Shown: positions 44,287-52,537 of the stretch, piece by piece
Layout of the letters: each line of letters starts with the position of its first letter
Position numbering within the stretch: position 1 is the first letter of the stretch
From: Nitrospira sp.
GTDB taxonomy: Bacteria; Nitrospirota; Nitrospiria; Nitrospirales; Nitrospiraceae
Length of the DNA: 64,000 nucleotides
Reading direction: 5' to 3'
NCBI GenBank assembly: GCA_030123625.1
Contig: CP126121.1
Location: 4,380,179-4,444,178, forward strand
Notes under the pieces: generated by a model
The model's input: the letters and a program-made list of their open reading frames with translations, nothing else
Database searches by the model: none
What the model was told of the DNA's origin: nothing
Made by a program: the position numbers and the translations under genes

Positions 44287-44428
44287 CTAGCCGCCCACGA
44301 CAATACCTAATAGCCAGGCTCTTCTCCCTGGCGAGTGGGTAATCGAAGCTCCAAAACCAGCATCTTCGTGGGAAGCGGGGGGTGGATGCTGTGTGTGACG
44401 GGATCTGAAAATCTGGCATGATGGCTGG

Positions 44429-44698
44429 ATGCAAACACACCGACACCTCTGGGACACCTACCGCTTTCCAGGTTTCCGGCCAACTCCCATAGGACAAGGT
44501 ATCTTCGGTGACCCGAAGGCCCGCGTCATCCACCTGTGCAGGCGGGGGAAAAAACGGCATGCGGCGCGTGTGGGCAGGTCGTTCGGTCCTGGTACGACCG
44601 CAAGACACGGCGCGTGCGCGACCTGCCCTGCGGGGACACACGGGTCTACCTGGCGGTGGAGATTCGTCGCGTCGAGTGCAAGACGTGCGGCAAGGTGA
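44429..44698 (+). other. Frame overlapping the ISL3 transposase start
   Basis: An open frame begins MQTHRHLWDTYRFPGFRPTP and passes through GDPKARVIHLCRRGKKR before entering the transposase region in a different frame. A G5A6 tract (44544-44554) lies at the overlap; a -1 shift there would join this segment to the transposase frame. The first 40 residues recur in my memory with ISL3-type elements, but I cannot tell whether they are translated. Beyond residue 45 the frame is a shadow of the transposase. Confidence 0.3.
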
Positions 44699-45654
44699 AG
44701 CAGGAAACCTTGGATTGGCTGGCAGACCATCGGTTCTACACCAAACGCTTCGCCTTTTTCGTGGGACGGCGCTGCCGGGCCATGACGATCAAGGACGTCG
44801 CTGAGGAAACCAGGCTGGACTGGAAAACGATCAAGGCCCTCGACAAGCCGTACATGCAGGAACAGTTGCGTCGCGCGGGCACCCCGGCTCCACAGATAGT
44901 CGGGATCGACGAGATCGCGATTCGCAAGGGGCACACCTACCGGATCGTGGTGAGCGACTTGGCACGACGGCGGCCCATCTGGTTCGGCGGCAAGGACCGC
45001 CCAGAAGCGAGTATGGACGAGTTCTACCAGTGGCTGGGCGGGTCGAAGAGCAAGAAGATACGGCTGGCCGTGATGGACATGTGGAAAGCGTTTCGCAATT
45101 CGACGCGTAAGCCGGAGCCCGCGCCCCAAGCCGCCATCTTGTTCGACAAGTTCCATGTGTTGCGGCATCTCGGCCAGGCGTTGGACACGGTGCGCAAGGC
45201 TGAGTACCACCGGGTAACGGGGAAGGATCAGCGGTTCATCAAGGGCCAGAAGTACACGCTACTCTCGCACCGGCAAAACCTCAAGTCGGATGGGCGGCGA
45301 AGCCTGCGGTTCCTGCTGAAGGCCAACAGGTGGTTGAACACGGCCTACCTGCTCAAGGAGGAGTTCGGGCAACTCTGGGACTACGAGCGGGAAGGCTGGG
45401 CTCGTCGCTTCTTCGAGAACTGGCGCGCCTCACTGAAGTGGCAACGCCTGAAGCCCTACGAGAAGTTTGCCGAGATGATCGACCGGCATTGGGAGGGTAT
45501 CGCGGCCTCCTGCAAGCCGGAGAACAAAATCGCCCTAGGATTCGTCGAAGGTATGAACAACAAGATCCGTGTCATGCAGCGGCGGAGTTACGGCTTACGC
45601 GACGAACAGTACCTGCGCCTAAAAGTCCTCACCTGCATGCTCGACCCAATATGA
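44536..45654 (+). CDS. ISL3-family transposase
   Basis: A 372-residue transposase with a GTG start, complete to the C-terminus. An N-terminal zinc-binding part (CGACGQVV and CKTCGKVKQE) leads to the HTH (KDVAEETRLDWKTIKALDK) and the DDE domain: VGIDEIAIRKGHTYRIVVSD, LAVMDMWKAFRNSTR, ILFDKFHVLRHLGQALDTVR, and ALGFVEGMNNKIRVMQRRSY with the final Glu. YGLRDEQYLRLKVL is the typical end. Confidence 0.93.
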   Translation: MQAGEKTACGACGQVVRSWYDRKTRRVRDLPCGDTRVYLAVEIRRVECKTCGKVKQETLDWLADHRFYTKRFAFFVGRRCRAMTIKDVAEETRLDWKTIKALDKPYMQEQLRRAGTPAPQIVGIDEIAIRKGHTYRIVVSDLARRRPIWFGGKDRPEASMDEFYQWLGGSKSKKIRLAVMDMWKAFRNSTRKPEPAPQAAILFDKFHVLRHLGQALDTVRKAEYHRVTGKDQRFIKGQKYTLLSHRQNLKSDGRRSLRFLLKANRWLNTAYLLKEEFGQLWDYEREGWARRFFENWRASLKWQRLKPYEKFAEMIDRHWEGIAASCKPENKIALGFVEGMNNKIRVMQRRSYGLRDEQYLRLKVLTCMLDPI

Positions 45655-45768
45655 AATCTGGTCCAAATCACCCACTCGGGGAGGAGAAGACCCAATAGCC
45701 AAAATGCCAACCACACCCAGACACGAGTGGACGCCGCCTGTATTCGACTGTGGTAGGCGTGCTGGAGT

Positions 45769-46041
45769 TCAGTTTCTCCTCCAAATCTTAAGCACCTTTG
45801 GTCGCGCCATATCAAGTGCAACAAGAATCGAAGCGAAGAGCAGAAAGATGCTGGCCTGAAACGGAGCGTCCATTGCGGATGTCTGGTTGAGCTTCTCAAG
45901 AGTGGCAAGCCCGCCAATTGTCCCAATTGACACTATGCCATCAAGAGTTGATCGTAAAGGCTTCCGGCGTGCTTCGTGTGTCTCAGATCGCGCCACGTGC
46001 TGAATCGAGGTGGAATAAGTGTGCACGGCCAGCGGATGCAT
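45769..46041 (-). CDS. Possible small membrane protein, hypothetical
   Basis: A 90-residue frame: polar first half with SETHEARRKPLRSTLDGIVS, then IGTIGGLATLEK and a hydrophobic stretch near residues 63-82, ending KVLKIWRRN. The layout (helix, charged end) could be a membrane protein, but there is no family match and no clear ribosome-binding site. Confidence 0.28.
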   Translation of the reverse strand: MHPLAVHTYSTSIQHVARSETHEARRKPLRSTLDGIVSIGTIGGLATLEKLNQTSAMDAPFQASIFLLFASILVALDMARPKVLKIWRRN

Positions 46042-46068
46042 TGGTCCAGGGTTGAGTCCTTCACAGCT

Positions 46069-46100
46069 ATAACAGAACTATGCCGGTCGGTATAGCACGC
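46069..46100. repeat. 32-base dyad repeat, copy 2
   Basis: Matches 41174-41205 at 29 of 32 positions. The dyad here is CTATGC and GTATAG, slightly weakened. It lies about 80 bases upstream of the TIR-like gene and may be part of a promoter or an operator of a lost gene. Confidence 0.5.
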
Positions 46101-46180
46101 ACAGGAATTGACCTCATTTTTCGGACTCTCTGTGCTACCATGTGACCAGTATATTCAGTAGCTGAGCCCACCACACGACC

Positions 46181-46908
46181 ATGACTGAAGGCACATCAAC
46201 TTCCAAACCAACACCGATCGCTGCAATACTCCGTCGGCTTATCAACAAGGGTAACGAGTGGCTCTCGAAGCCTAAACTGCATCGGGACGTGTTGGCGATC
46301 TGGATTGATAGCATTCGCTCTCATTTGGAAAAAATCTACGGCACTGGCGCACCACAACTCGCACACTTTTCAAAAATACCTCTGGATCTGTCAGAACCCT
46401 CCCTGCACAACGAGCTGCGTCGCCGAGTTGAGCAAGTCCAACGAATGGTCGAAAACCTGGAGGCAATCCCCCGAGCTTCAGAAAGCCCACTTGCTGGCAA
46501 GCGCATTTTCATTGGTCATGGACGATCCCCTTGTGGCGAGCTCTCAAGGACTTCTTGGCCGAACGGCTTCGCCTACCGTGGGATGAGTTTAATCGTGAAC
46601 CTATAGCGGGATACGCGACGTCTGAACGACTTGAGACCATGTTGAGCCAGGCCACCTTCGCGTTTCTCGTGATGACGGCCGAGGAAGAACACGCCGATTC
46701 CACCGTCCATGCTCGTCCTAACGTTATCCACGAGGTTGGCCTGTTTCAAGGCCGACTTGGTTTTCCGAGGGCAATTGTCTTACTTGAGGAAGGCTGTTCG
46801 GACTTTTCGAATATAATCGGTCTCTCTCAGATCCGATTTCCAAGTGGCGATATTCAAGCGAGATTCGAAGATTGCCGACGTGTTCTTGAAAGAGAGGGTC
46901 TTCTTTGA
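46181..46908 (+). pseudogene. TIR-like (CAP12/PCTIR type) nucleotide-binding effector, frameshifted
   Basis: Two frames make one protein. The first (46181-46606) has a helical N-terminal domain (IAAILRRLINKGNEWLSKPK) and reaches AGKRIFIGHGRSP. The second takes over at 46531: LWRALKDFLAERLRLPWDEF, GYATSERLETMLSQATFAFL, then ARPNVIHEVGLFQGRLGF with the catalytic-type Glu, and ends FEDCRRVLEREGLL. The join is a CCCC run (46527-46530), one C short of keeping frame. This family degrades NAD or binds cyclic-nucleotide signals in anti-phage systems. Only the deletion spoils it; a sequencing error is possible. Confidence 0.75.
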
Positions 46909-47109
46909 TGGCGCGCTTCTCTCGGACTATCTATCTATGGAAGTGGCTCAATCGCACTATCGAACTGACCGCTAGACTGTACTGTTTTCACTGCACTAAC
47001 ATGGACCATCTCGCGATCGCCACAGACCGGAGGGCATTTGGTGTCATTCAGGAGTAATTCATGAAACTATCAAAACTGGTCGGCAGCGTAGCCATACATG
47101 AGGGACACC

Positions 47110-47397
47110 ATGGATAAGGTCATAAGGAAATCGCTAAGTGCATTTGCTCCCATAATTGTTACTACTATGGCATACGCTGGCGAAGCAAAAATTCACAATA
47201 TTGAGTATCCCAGTCACCTATACGGAAAAGGTGGTGTTGTCACGACTGTCGAGAGCGACAAACCAAAGGTAGAATGCGTTGCATATCGTGACGGCGTCCC
47301 AGTTGGGTCTGGGAGTGGTTACACTACGGCAGGAATCGCAAATGTCACTATTCTTATTACTGAAAAGCAGGGAACGCTCATGGTCAAATGTGGTTAG
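47110..47397 (+). CDS. Small secreted protein, hypothetical (95 aa)
   Basis: ATG at 47110 has GAGGG 5 bases upstream. The signal peptide is MDKVIRKSLSAFAPIIVTTM, with AYA before GEAKIH as the cut. The mature 70 residues are beta-rich (HLYGKGGVVTTVESDKPKVE, CVAYRDGVPVGSGSGYT) and carry two Cys, likely a disulphide. No family is known. Confidence 0.5.
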   Translation: MDKVIRKSLSAFAPIIVTTMAYAGEAKIHNIEYPSHLYGKGGVVTTVESDKPKVECVAYRDGVPVGSGSGYTTAGIANVTILITEKQGTLMVKCG

Positions 47398-47467
47398 TAA
47401 GTGCGCCCTGCTAAGGGCGCCCAATCAGGTGCTCAAGCCGACGAGTCTCTAGCCACCAGAGATCAAT

Positions 47468-48091
47468 ATGTACCGATTGTTAGTCGCCATCCTGATGGCT
47501 GTCCCGCTCGCCACACTTGCAGCTGACATTTCAAGCCAATTTATCAAGGCGCAATTGGCATATAATGCTTCCATCGATATTCCTCGCTCATGGAAGATAA
47601 TGCGCGGCAACGAGATGTTCGCTATCGAGAGCACCGTAGGCGCTGCAATTGATCTATCAGGATACTCAAAGCTTGCTGAAGGCACAGAGTCTTTACTTGT
47701 CTCAACTTTCCCTGACCCTCGCCTGTACGCTGGTGTGACCGTAACTACGATCGCCATTGCCGGAGCGACGCGTGCATCAGTCAGTGCACTAACAGATGCG
47801 CAGGTTAGATCCGCAGAATCCACCATCCGGCAGGGTATGGAGACGATGCTGACACGGCTCGGGTCAAAAGTATCGGGTTGGACACCAATGGAAAAAGTCT
47901 CGCTTGGCGACAGAACCGTACTACATATCAGTTACATACGCTCCTCCGATACCGGTGATAGAAGAGTGCACTTGTACAAAATCTTCAGCTCTGGAAGAAT
48001 ATTTGACCTAGCGTTATCCACGAGCCTTGCTCATGAAAGCACTAACCAAATAATACTGCGCAGAATAGCTATTTCGTTCAAGTCGCAGTAG
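47468..48091 (+). CDS. Secreted protein of unknown function (207 aa)
   Basis: Signal peptide MYRLLVAILMAVPLATLAA followed by DISSQFIKAQLAYNASIDIP. The body has RSWKIMRGNEMFAIESTVGA, PRLYAGVTVTTIAIAGATR and LSLGDRT-like LGDRTVLHISYIRSSDTGD. The pattern of a mature domain with a DIP-RSW start resembles exported proteins of DUF1795/PsbP-like type, but I cannot name one. The 3' end lies 26 bases from an IS5 element. Confidence 0.55.
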   Translation: MYRLLVAILMAVPLATLAADISSQFIKAQLAYNASIDIPRSWKIMRGNEMFAIESTVGAAIDLSGYSKLAEGTESLLVSTFPDPRLYAGVTVTTIAIAGATRASVSALTDAQVRSAESTIRQGMETMLTRLGSKVSGWTPMEKVSLGDRTVLHISYIRSSDTGDRRVHLYKIFSSGRIFDLALSTSLAHESTNQIILRRIAISFKSQ

Positions 48092-48117
48092 AATTTCCTG
48101 CCTCATCGCATACATTA

Positions 48118-49057
48118 GACCTCTTGCATAACCATCTGTTCAGGCTTTCCATGCCTGGGGGAATATGCTTCCATGATTTCCACTGGACAGAGGAGGCACC
48201 GTCATGGAAATACAGGGGGTTGAAGGCCTGCCGGATGCGACGTTTCGGCGACTGACGGGGGTTCGGAAGCGAACATTTATTGAGATGCTGTCCGTTCTGC
48301 ACACCGCTGAGGCTCACCTGAGGCTCACCGCAAAGCGCGGGGTGGGAAGCCGAATCCTTTGGCCGTCGCAACGCGACTCGTGATGACGCTGGAGTACTGG
48401 CGTGAATACCGTACGTCTCTCCACATTGGGCACAGCTACGGAGTCAGTGAGAGTACGGCCTATCGCAACATCCGCTGGTGCGAGGACACGCTCATCAAGA
48501 GTGGGGCGTTCACGCTTCCTGGCAAGAAAGCCCTCGTCACCAGTGACCGGACGGATGAAATTATCCTCATCGACGCGACGGAAACACCCGTGGAACGACC
48601 CCCAAAAAACAGCGTCGCCACTACTCGGGCAAGAAAAAACGCCATACGCTGAAGACCCAGCTTGTCGTCGACAAGGCAATGGGCACGATCATTGGCCTCG
48701 CGCACGCCGCCGGCCGTCGGCATGACTTCCGCTTGCTCAAGGAGTCCGGCGTGAGGCTCCATCCCGCCACCCATGCCGTCACGGACACCGGCTACCGGGG
48801 CCTACAGAAACTGCATGGCAACACCACGATGCCAAAAAAGCGCAGCAAAAAGAATCCTCTGACTGCGGACGACAAGCGGCACAACCGTGCCATCTCCAGA
48901 AACCGCATCCTTGCAGAGAACGTCATTGGCGTTGTGAAACGCTTCAAGATTGTCTCCGACCGATACCGAAACCGCAGAAGGCGCTTTGGCCTGCGCTTTA
49001 CGCTCATTGCTGCAGCATACAACAAGGACTTGTCACCATGAAGTTATGCAAGAGGTC
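48118..49057 (+). mobile_element. IS5-family insertion sequence (IS427-like) with TA duplication
   Basis: A 940-base element with 15-bp perfect terminal inverted repeats (GACCTCTTGCATAAC at 48118-48132 and its reverse complement at 49043-49057). TA flanks both ends (48116-48117, 49058-49059). The two-frame transposase with an A AAA AAC site and the TA duplication fit the IS427 subgroup. It is inserted in or next to the DUF4258-like fragment. Confidence 0.88.
48204..49041 (+). pseudogene. IS5-family transposase, with programmed and accidental frame changes
   Basis: Frame 1 (from ATG 48204, GAGG upstream) gives LPDATFRRLTGVRKRTFIEM. It loses frame at the GGGG run 48339-48342, one G short; frame 2 then gives LAVATRLVMTLEYWREYRTS, LHIGHSYGVSESTAYRNIRW and IILIDATETPVERPPKN. 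There the heptamer A AAA AAC in CCA AAA AAC allows a -1 shift into frame 3: KKQRRHYSGKKKRHTLKTQL, VTDTGYRGLQKLH and ISRNRILAENVIGVVKRFKI with the end DRYRNRRRRFGLRFTLIAAA. The DDE residues are in LIDATE, DTGYRG and AENVIG. The early G-run deletion makes the gene defective unless it is a read error. Confidence 0.8.
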
Positions 49058-49059
49058 TA

Positions 49060-49397
49060 TTCATCCTTATGTTTCCTCGGCATCACTGGAATCTGATTCA
49101 CGCCATGTGGGGCATTCCGAGAAGACACTCAGGGCCAGCGGTTGTTGTCACCGCTTACCACCCCGATCTAGCTCAATGGCAGAACGGATTCATGAAGGTG
49201 CACATGAGCAACAACCGCGAACGAAGCTGATTCACGAAGGACGATACGCGGCTGAAATCGGCATTGAGCTGCTTGTAACTGACGACGAATGGTCTCCCAT
49301 CTATCGGGAGAAGACGTATACAAACATCGATGATGTTGCGACGTTGAAAAAAGGAGATACCGCGACAGCGGCGCGGAACGGACGCATATTGCTCTGA
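49060..49397 (+). pseudogene. Decayed DUF4258-type toxin end and antitoxin-like gene, copy 2
   Basis: The first frame has RHHWNLIHAMWGIPRRHSGP, then AVVVTAYHPDLAQWQNGFMK and stops after MSNNRERS. The next frame continues LIHEGRYAAEIGIELLVTDD, EWSPIYREKTYTNIDDVATL, KKGDTATAARNG. The parts align with copy 1 at 42039-42314. Its toxin start is missing and the IS5 element lies immediately before. The second part is in frame from ATG 49178 or so but also starts within the first. Confidence 0.6.
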
Positions 49398-49443
49398 CTC
49401 TCATTTTCGGTTTAAGCCTGTCACCGCACACACAAGTATAGGA

Positions 49444-50052
49444 TCAACTGGGTCGACCCTGCCCCATTTTACTCTCCGTCCCCTTCCACAACCGTTCAAT
49501 GTTCCCCTTGTGCTTGATTACAATGAGCGCGGTCATCAACACGGAGAACAAAGCAAATGGAGTCGTAGGTCGAAGAGATGCAGTAAAGATGGGAAAGAGT
49601 CCAAAGGCAATCAACGCGCCACCGGAAGAGTAGCGCCACAGAGCCACGGCTCCAATCCAGGCCAGAAGCAGCAATAGGCCGATCAATGGCGCGACACCGA
49701 GGACGGAACCAAGCGCGGTTGCGACCCCTTTGCCGCCCTTGAATCCGAGAAACGGTGAAAATAGATGGCCAAGAAACGGCGCAAGCGCGACGACTAGTAT
49801 GGCCCATTCAACTTGCAAGAGTTGCGTCGCCGCGAAGCCCATTACCCACCCTTTGCCCATATCGCCGATCAAGGTCAGAATGCCGGCCTTCTTGCCCGAC
49901 ACGCGCAAGACATTCGTAAAGCCGACGTTCTTGCTGCCGACCGTGCGAGGATCCGGCAGTTCCATCGCCTTTGAAATGACCACGCCAAAAGGGACAGCAC
50001 CCAACAGGTATCCAAAGATGGTGAGTCCTATAGTCAGTCCTATCTGATCCAT
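49444..50052 (-). CDS. plsY: Acyl-phosphate:glycerol-3-phosphate acyltransferase
   Basis: A 202-residue membrane enzyme making lysophosphatidate from acyl-phosphate. The start is MDQIGLTIGLTIFGYLLGAV, preceded by non-family sequence in the same frame. Signatures are the PlsY motifs DPRTVGSKNVGFTNVLRVSG (motif 1), LGHLFSPFLGFKGGKGVAT (motif 2) and IVIKHKGNIERLWKG (motif 3), with about five membrane spans. The gene lies amid the accessory zone but is itself normal. Confidence 0.93.
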   Translation of the reverse strand: MDQIGLTIGLTIFGYLLGAVPFGVVISKAMELPDPRTVGSKNVGFTNVLRVSGKKAGILTLIGDMGKGWVMGFAATQLLQVEWAILVVALAPFLGHLFSPFLGFKGGKGVATALGSVLGVAPLIGLLLLLAWIGAVALWRYSSGGALIAFGLFPIFTASLRPTTPFALFSVLMTALIVIKHKGNIERLWKGTESKMGQGRPS

Positions 50053-50096
50053 TAATCTTTCAGTGCCATCAGTATTTGGATAGACGCCGCTTACGA

Positions 50097-50939
50097 TTAC
50101 TGAAACTTCTCTGGATGGGTAAAAAACTCCAGCATCACTCGATTCAGATTCGGCCAATCTCGGTGACTGCCTGTTCCTTCGCAGTAGAGCGTTGCGCCGC
50201 CTGAGGCACATCCTTGATACGCGCGACATCCGCCTTCTACTGATTTTGTCTTCGTGACATCACAGTGATTGCAGCCCGCCCACCAGGCGGACGTTTGGCT
50301 TCCCCAACCGGGAAATAAACTATCGTTCTTGCTGTGCATGATCATAACGGGAAGAGGATCACGGCATTGAAAGGAGTCAAGGTCCTTGCCAGTCCATCCG
50401 GCGGCGCTTGGCGCGATGACCGCCGGGATTTTCTTCGTCTTGTCGAGCACCGCTAACGCCAATGAAGCGGTACCACCGTCTGAGTGACCGGTAACAAACA
50501 TTCGCTTTTCATCGATGCACCATTCTTTTGCCACGAGGCCAGGAATCGTCCCAAGCTGCTCAACAGTAACAGGATTTAATTGCTTGTGATCGGCATAGAC
50601 CACAACAAACCCCGCGCCGGTCGCTGCGGTCGTGAGACCCACAAATCGCTCCGATGCCCAACGGCTCTGACCCGCCGGTGCATAGATCATTAAGAGTGGG
50701 TGTGCGAATGTGGCGTCGTAATTCGAGGGTGTGCGGACCATGTACCGAATGCCATCAGCGGAGATTTTCCCATCGGTTGCGCCGACGAGGCCTGGACGTG
50801 AACCGACCGGACAATGCCCGGTCGCATTCGCATAAGCGAATGCTCCCAACTGCGGAGGTTGCTCGTTTTCACTGCAAGCTGTCAATGCGAGGTGGAGAGA
50901 GAGAACGGCGCAGGTAAGAAGTCTTGAGTTCCGTAGCAC
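50097..50939 (-). CDS. Lipoprotein esterase of the PHB-depolymerase/feruloyl-esterase type
   Basis: A 280-residue alpha/beta hydrolase with a lipoprotein signal (LLTCAVLSLHLALTAC). RYMVRTPSNYDATFAHPLLM, DEKRMFVTGHSDGGTASLAL with the nucleophile Ser in GHSDGG, MIMHSKNDSLFPGWGSQTSA with the Asp and GSHRDWPN with the His complete the triad. Four or more Cys near the C-terminus suggest disulphides. The GTG at 50939 is used because the IS630 element starts 18 bases upstream; the frame continues into the IS, so the real upstream region may have been displaced and the promoter separated. Confidence 0.78.
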   Translation of the reverse strand: MLRNSRLLTCAVLSLHLALTACSENEQPPQLGAFAYANATGHCPVGSRPGLVGATDGKISADGIRYMVRTPSNYDATFAHPLLMIYAPAGQSRWASERFVGLTTAATGAGFVVVYADHKQLNPVTVEQLGTIPGLVAKEWCIDEKRMFVTGHSDGGTASLALAVLDKTKKIPAVIAPSAAGWTGKDLDSFQCRDPLPVMIMHSKNDSLFPGWGSQTSAWWAGCNHCDVTKTKSVEGGCRAYQGCASGGATLYCEGTGSHRDWPNLNRVMLEFFTHPEKFQ

Positions 50940-50956
50940 GCTGTTGATGGCATTTA

Positions 50957-51857
50957 TAGCCAAGCCCTCAATTACTGATGGACATTGACGGTGAACCTGG
51001 GCGATCATGGGGCATGCGATGTTCATCAGATTTGCGTCAACGGGTGGTGGATTTTGTCCGGAGTGGTGGCAGCAAGGCCGAGGCGGCTCGGCGATTCAGG
51101 GTGGGGGAGGCGAGTGTGTATCGCTGGCTCAAGCCTGGGGGCTTGGCGTACAAGCGCCCCGGCCCACAACGGCCCCACAAACTCGATTGGGAAGCCTTGC
51201 GCCGTCATGTGGAAGTCCATCCGGATCGGACACAAGCGGAGCGGGCGCGGCATTTCCACGTCTCCCGGCATGGCATCTGGAACGCGCTGCGAAAACTGGC
51301 GGTCACTCATAAAAAAAAGGATGGGCTATCAAGAACGCGACCCTCTCCGACGACGATGGTTTCTCCGTCTTCGCGAACGGTTCCTGCGACGCGGCAAACA
51401 GCCCGTCTACATCGATGAATGCGGGTTTGCGCCTTCAACGGTGCGGCGCTATGGATATGCGCTGAAAGGCCAGCGCGTGGCTGGCCTCGTTTCCGGGCAT
51501 CGACGGCCACGCACCTCGCTCATTGCCGCTCGCATGGATGGGCGACTTGCCGAGCCCTGTCTGTTCGAAGGAACCTGCGATACGGCAGTCTTCAATGCCT
51601 GGCTAAAGACGAGGTTATGCCCTCGTCTGAACGCCCAGCATCTCGTCATCCTGGACAACGCCGCATTTCATACCTCACCTGAAACAGCGCAGCTCATCAA
51701 GGCGACGGGCGCCACCCTGCTCTTCCTCGCACCCTATTCTCCCGATCTCAACCCCATCGAGCAGGACTTCGCCACCCTGAAGAAGCGTCGGGAGTATCAG
51801 GAGCAAGCCACCCTCGACGACATCGTCAAGACCTATCAATGATTGTGGACATAGCTA
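50957..51857 (+). mobile_element. IS630-family insertion sequence with TA duplication
   Basis: A 901-base element with imperfect terminal inverted repeats (TAGCCAAGCCCTCAATTA left, TAGCTATGTCCACAATCA right, reverse complement). It is flanked by TA at 50955-50956 and 51858-51859, as expected for IS630. Its left end is 18 bases from the start of the esterase gene on the other strand. Confidence 0.85.
51014..51842 (+). CDS. IS630-family transposase, two frames joined at an A8 tract
   Basis: Frame 1 (51014-51418) gives the HTH part: SSDLRQRVVDFVRSGGSKAE, AARRFRVGEASVYRWLKPGG, RHFHVSRHGIWNALRKLAV. It would end in unrelated sequence. At AAAAAAAA (51311-51318) a loss of one A leads to frame 2 with GYQERDPLRRRWFLRLRERF, QPVYIDECGFAPSTVRRYGY, LVILDNAAFHTSPETAQLIK and FLAPYSPDLNPIEQDFATLK, which carry the DDE residues. 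A-run slippage is known as a way to express IS630-type transposases, so the split need not be decay. Confidence 0.78.
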
Positions 51858-51925
51858 TAAATGGTGGCTGATTCAAGATTGCATGATGGAGAATCATGCC
51901 CAAACACCGCTCTATAGATCATTGT

Positions 51926-52522
51926 TCAGAGACCCTTCGCGACAACCTGTCTCCAAAAGCTCCACACATACTGACTGCCGGAGACATAGCCAAGCACCAG
52001 CGACAGATACAAGGTGACGGTGCCGGCCAGGTGCATATTGCCGAGTTCCGCGAGGCCTGTTCCTTCCAGGATCAGCAAAATAATGGCCACGACTTGGAGC
52101 GTCATTTTATATTTGCCGGTGGTCTCAGCCGGGATGATCATCCCTTCTCCCGCAGCAATGGCGCGGATACCGGTCACTGCGACTTCGCGAGCGATGATCA
52201 GCAGCGCTACCAATGCGCTGACCCGATCCACGTTCATGAGGAGAATCAGGGCCGACAAGACCAGAAGTTTGTCCGCAATCGGATCGAGGAGTTTGCCGAG
52301 CTTCGTCACCTGGCCGGTTCGCCGCGCGATGTAGCCGTCCAACATATCCGTCACCGCCGCGACGGTAAAGACAACGGCCGCCGCCAGCGACTGATCGGGC
52401 GTTGGATTGACGAACAGAATGATGAAGACCGGAATCAAGAGAATGCGGGCGAGGGTGAGGAGATTGGGCAGATTGAGCGACTCCTCCCCAATGTCTCGCC
52501 ACACTTCCAAGACGCGGTTCAT
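51926..52522 (-). CDS. pgsA: CDP-diacylglycerol-glycerol-3-phosphate 3-phosphatidyltransferase
   Basis: A 198-residue membrane enzyme for phosphatidylglycerol synthesis. The CDP-alcohol phosphotransferase motif is AVTDMLDGYIARRTGQVTKL followed by GKLLDPIADKLLVLSA: D-x2-D-G-x2-A-R-x8-G-x3-D-x3-D. NLPNLLTLARILLIPVF is the family start. It has about five membrane spans. It is the last gene of the minus-strand run starting at lepA. Confidence 0.95.
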   Translation of the reverse strand: MNRVLEVWRDIGEESLNLPNLLTLARILLIPVFIILFVNPTPDQSLAAAVVFTVAAVTDMLDGYIARRTGQVTKLGKLLDPIADKLLVLSALILLMNVDRVSALVALLIIAREVAVTGIRAIAAGEGMIIPAETTGKYKMTLQVVAIILLILEGTGLAELGNMHLAGTVTLYLSLVLGYVSGSQYVWSFWRQVVAKGL

Positions 52523-52537
52523 GGCTGCATCTATCCT

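Larger units (their letters stand above)
44317..45693 (+). mobile_element. ISL3-family insertion sequence with 8-bp target duplication
   Basis: A 1377-base element. Left end GGCTCTTCTCCCTGGCGAGT and right end (reverse complement) GGGTCTTCTCCTCCCCGAGT are imperfect inverted repeats extending through GTGGGT. It is flanked by AATAGCCA at 44309-44316 and at 45694-45701, an 8-bp duplication as expected for ISL3. The transposase appears complete, so the element may be active or only recently inserted. Confidence 0.9.
45702..46180. other. Noncoding or weakly coding DNA between the ISL3 element and the TIR-like gene
   Basis: The only frame of note is a 90-codon minus-strand one (45769-46041) with a late hydrophobic segment (FQASIFLLFASILVALDMA). 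It may be a small membrane protein or chance. The 32-base dyad repeat copy 2 is at 46069-46100. Confidence 0.35.

Noticed and set aside
44458-45210. 250-codon frame antisense to the ISL3 transposase
   Set aside because: Shadow of the transposase; no domain signature.
48359-48652. Independent gene in the middle of the IS5 element
   Set aside because: It is the middle part of the transposase, bounded by a G-run break and a programmed frameshift site.
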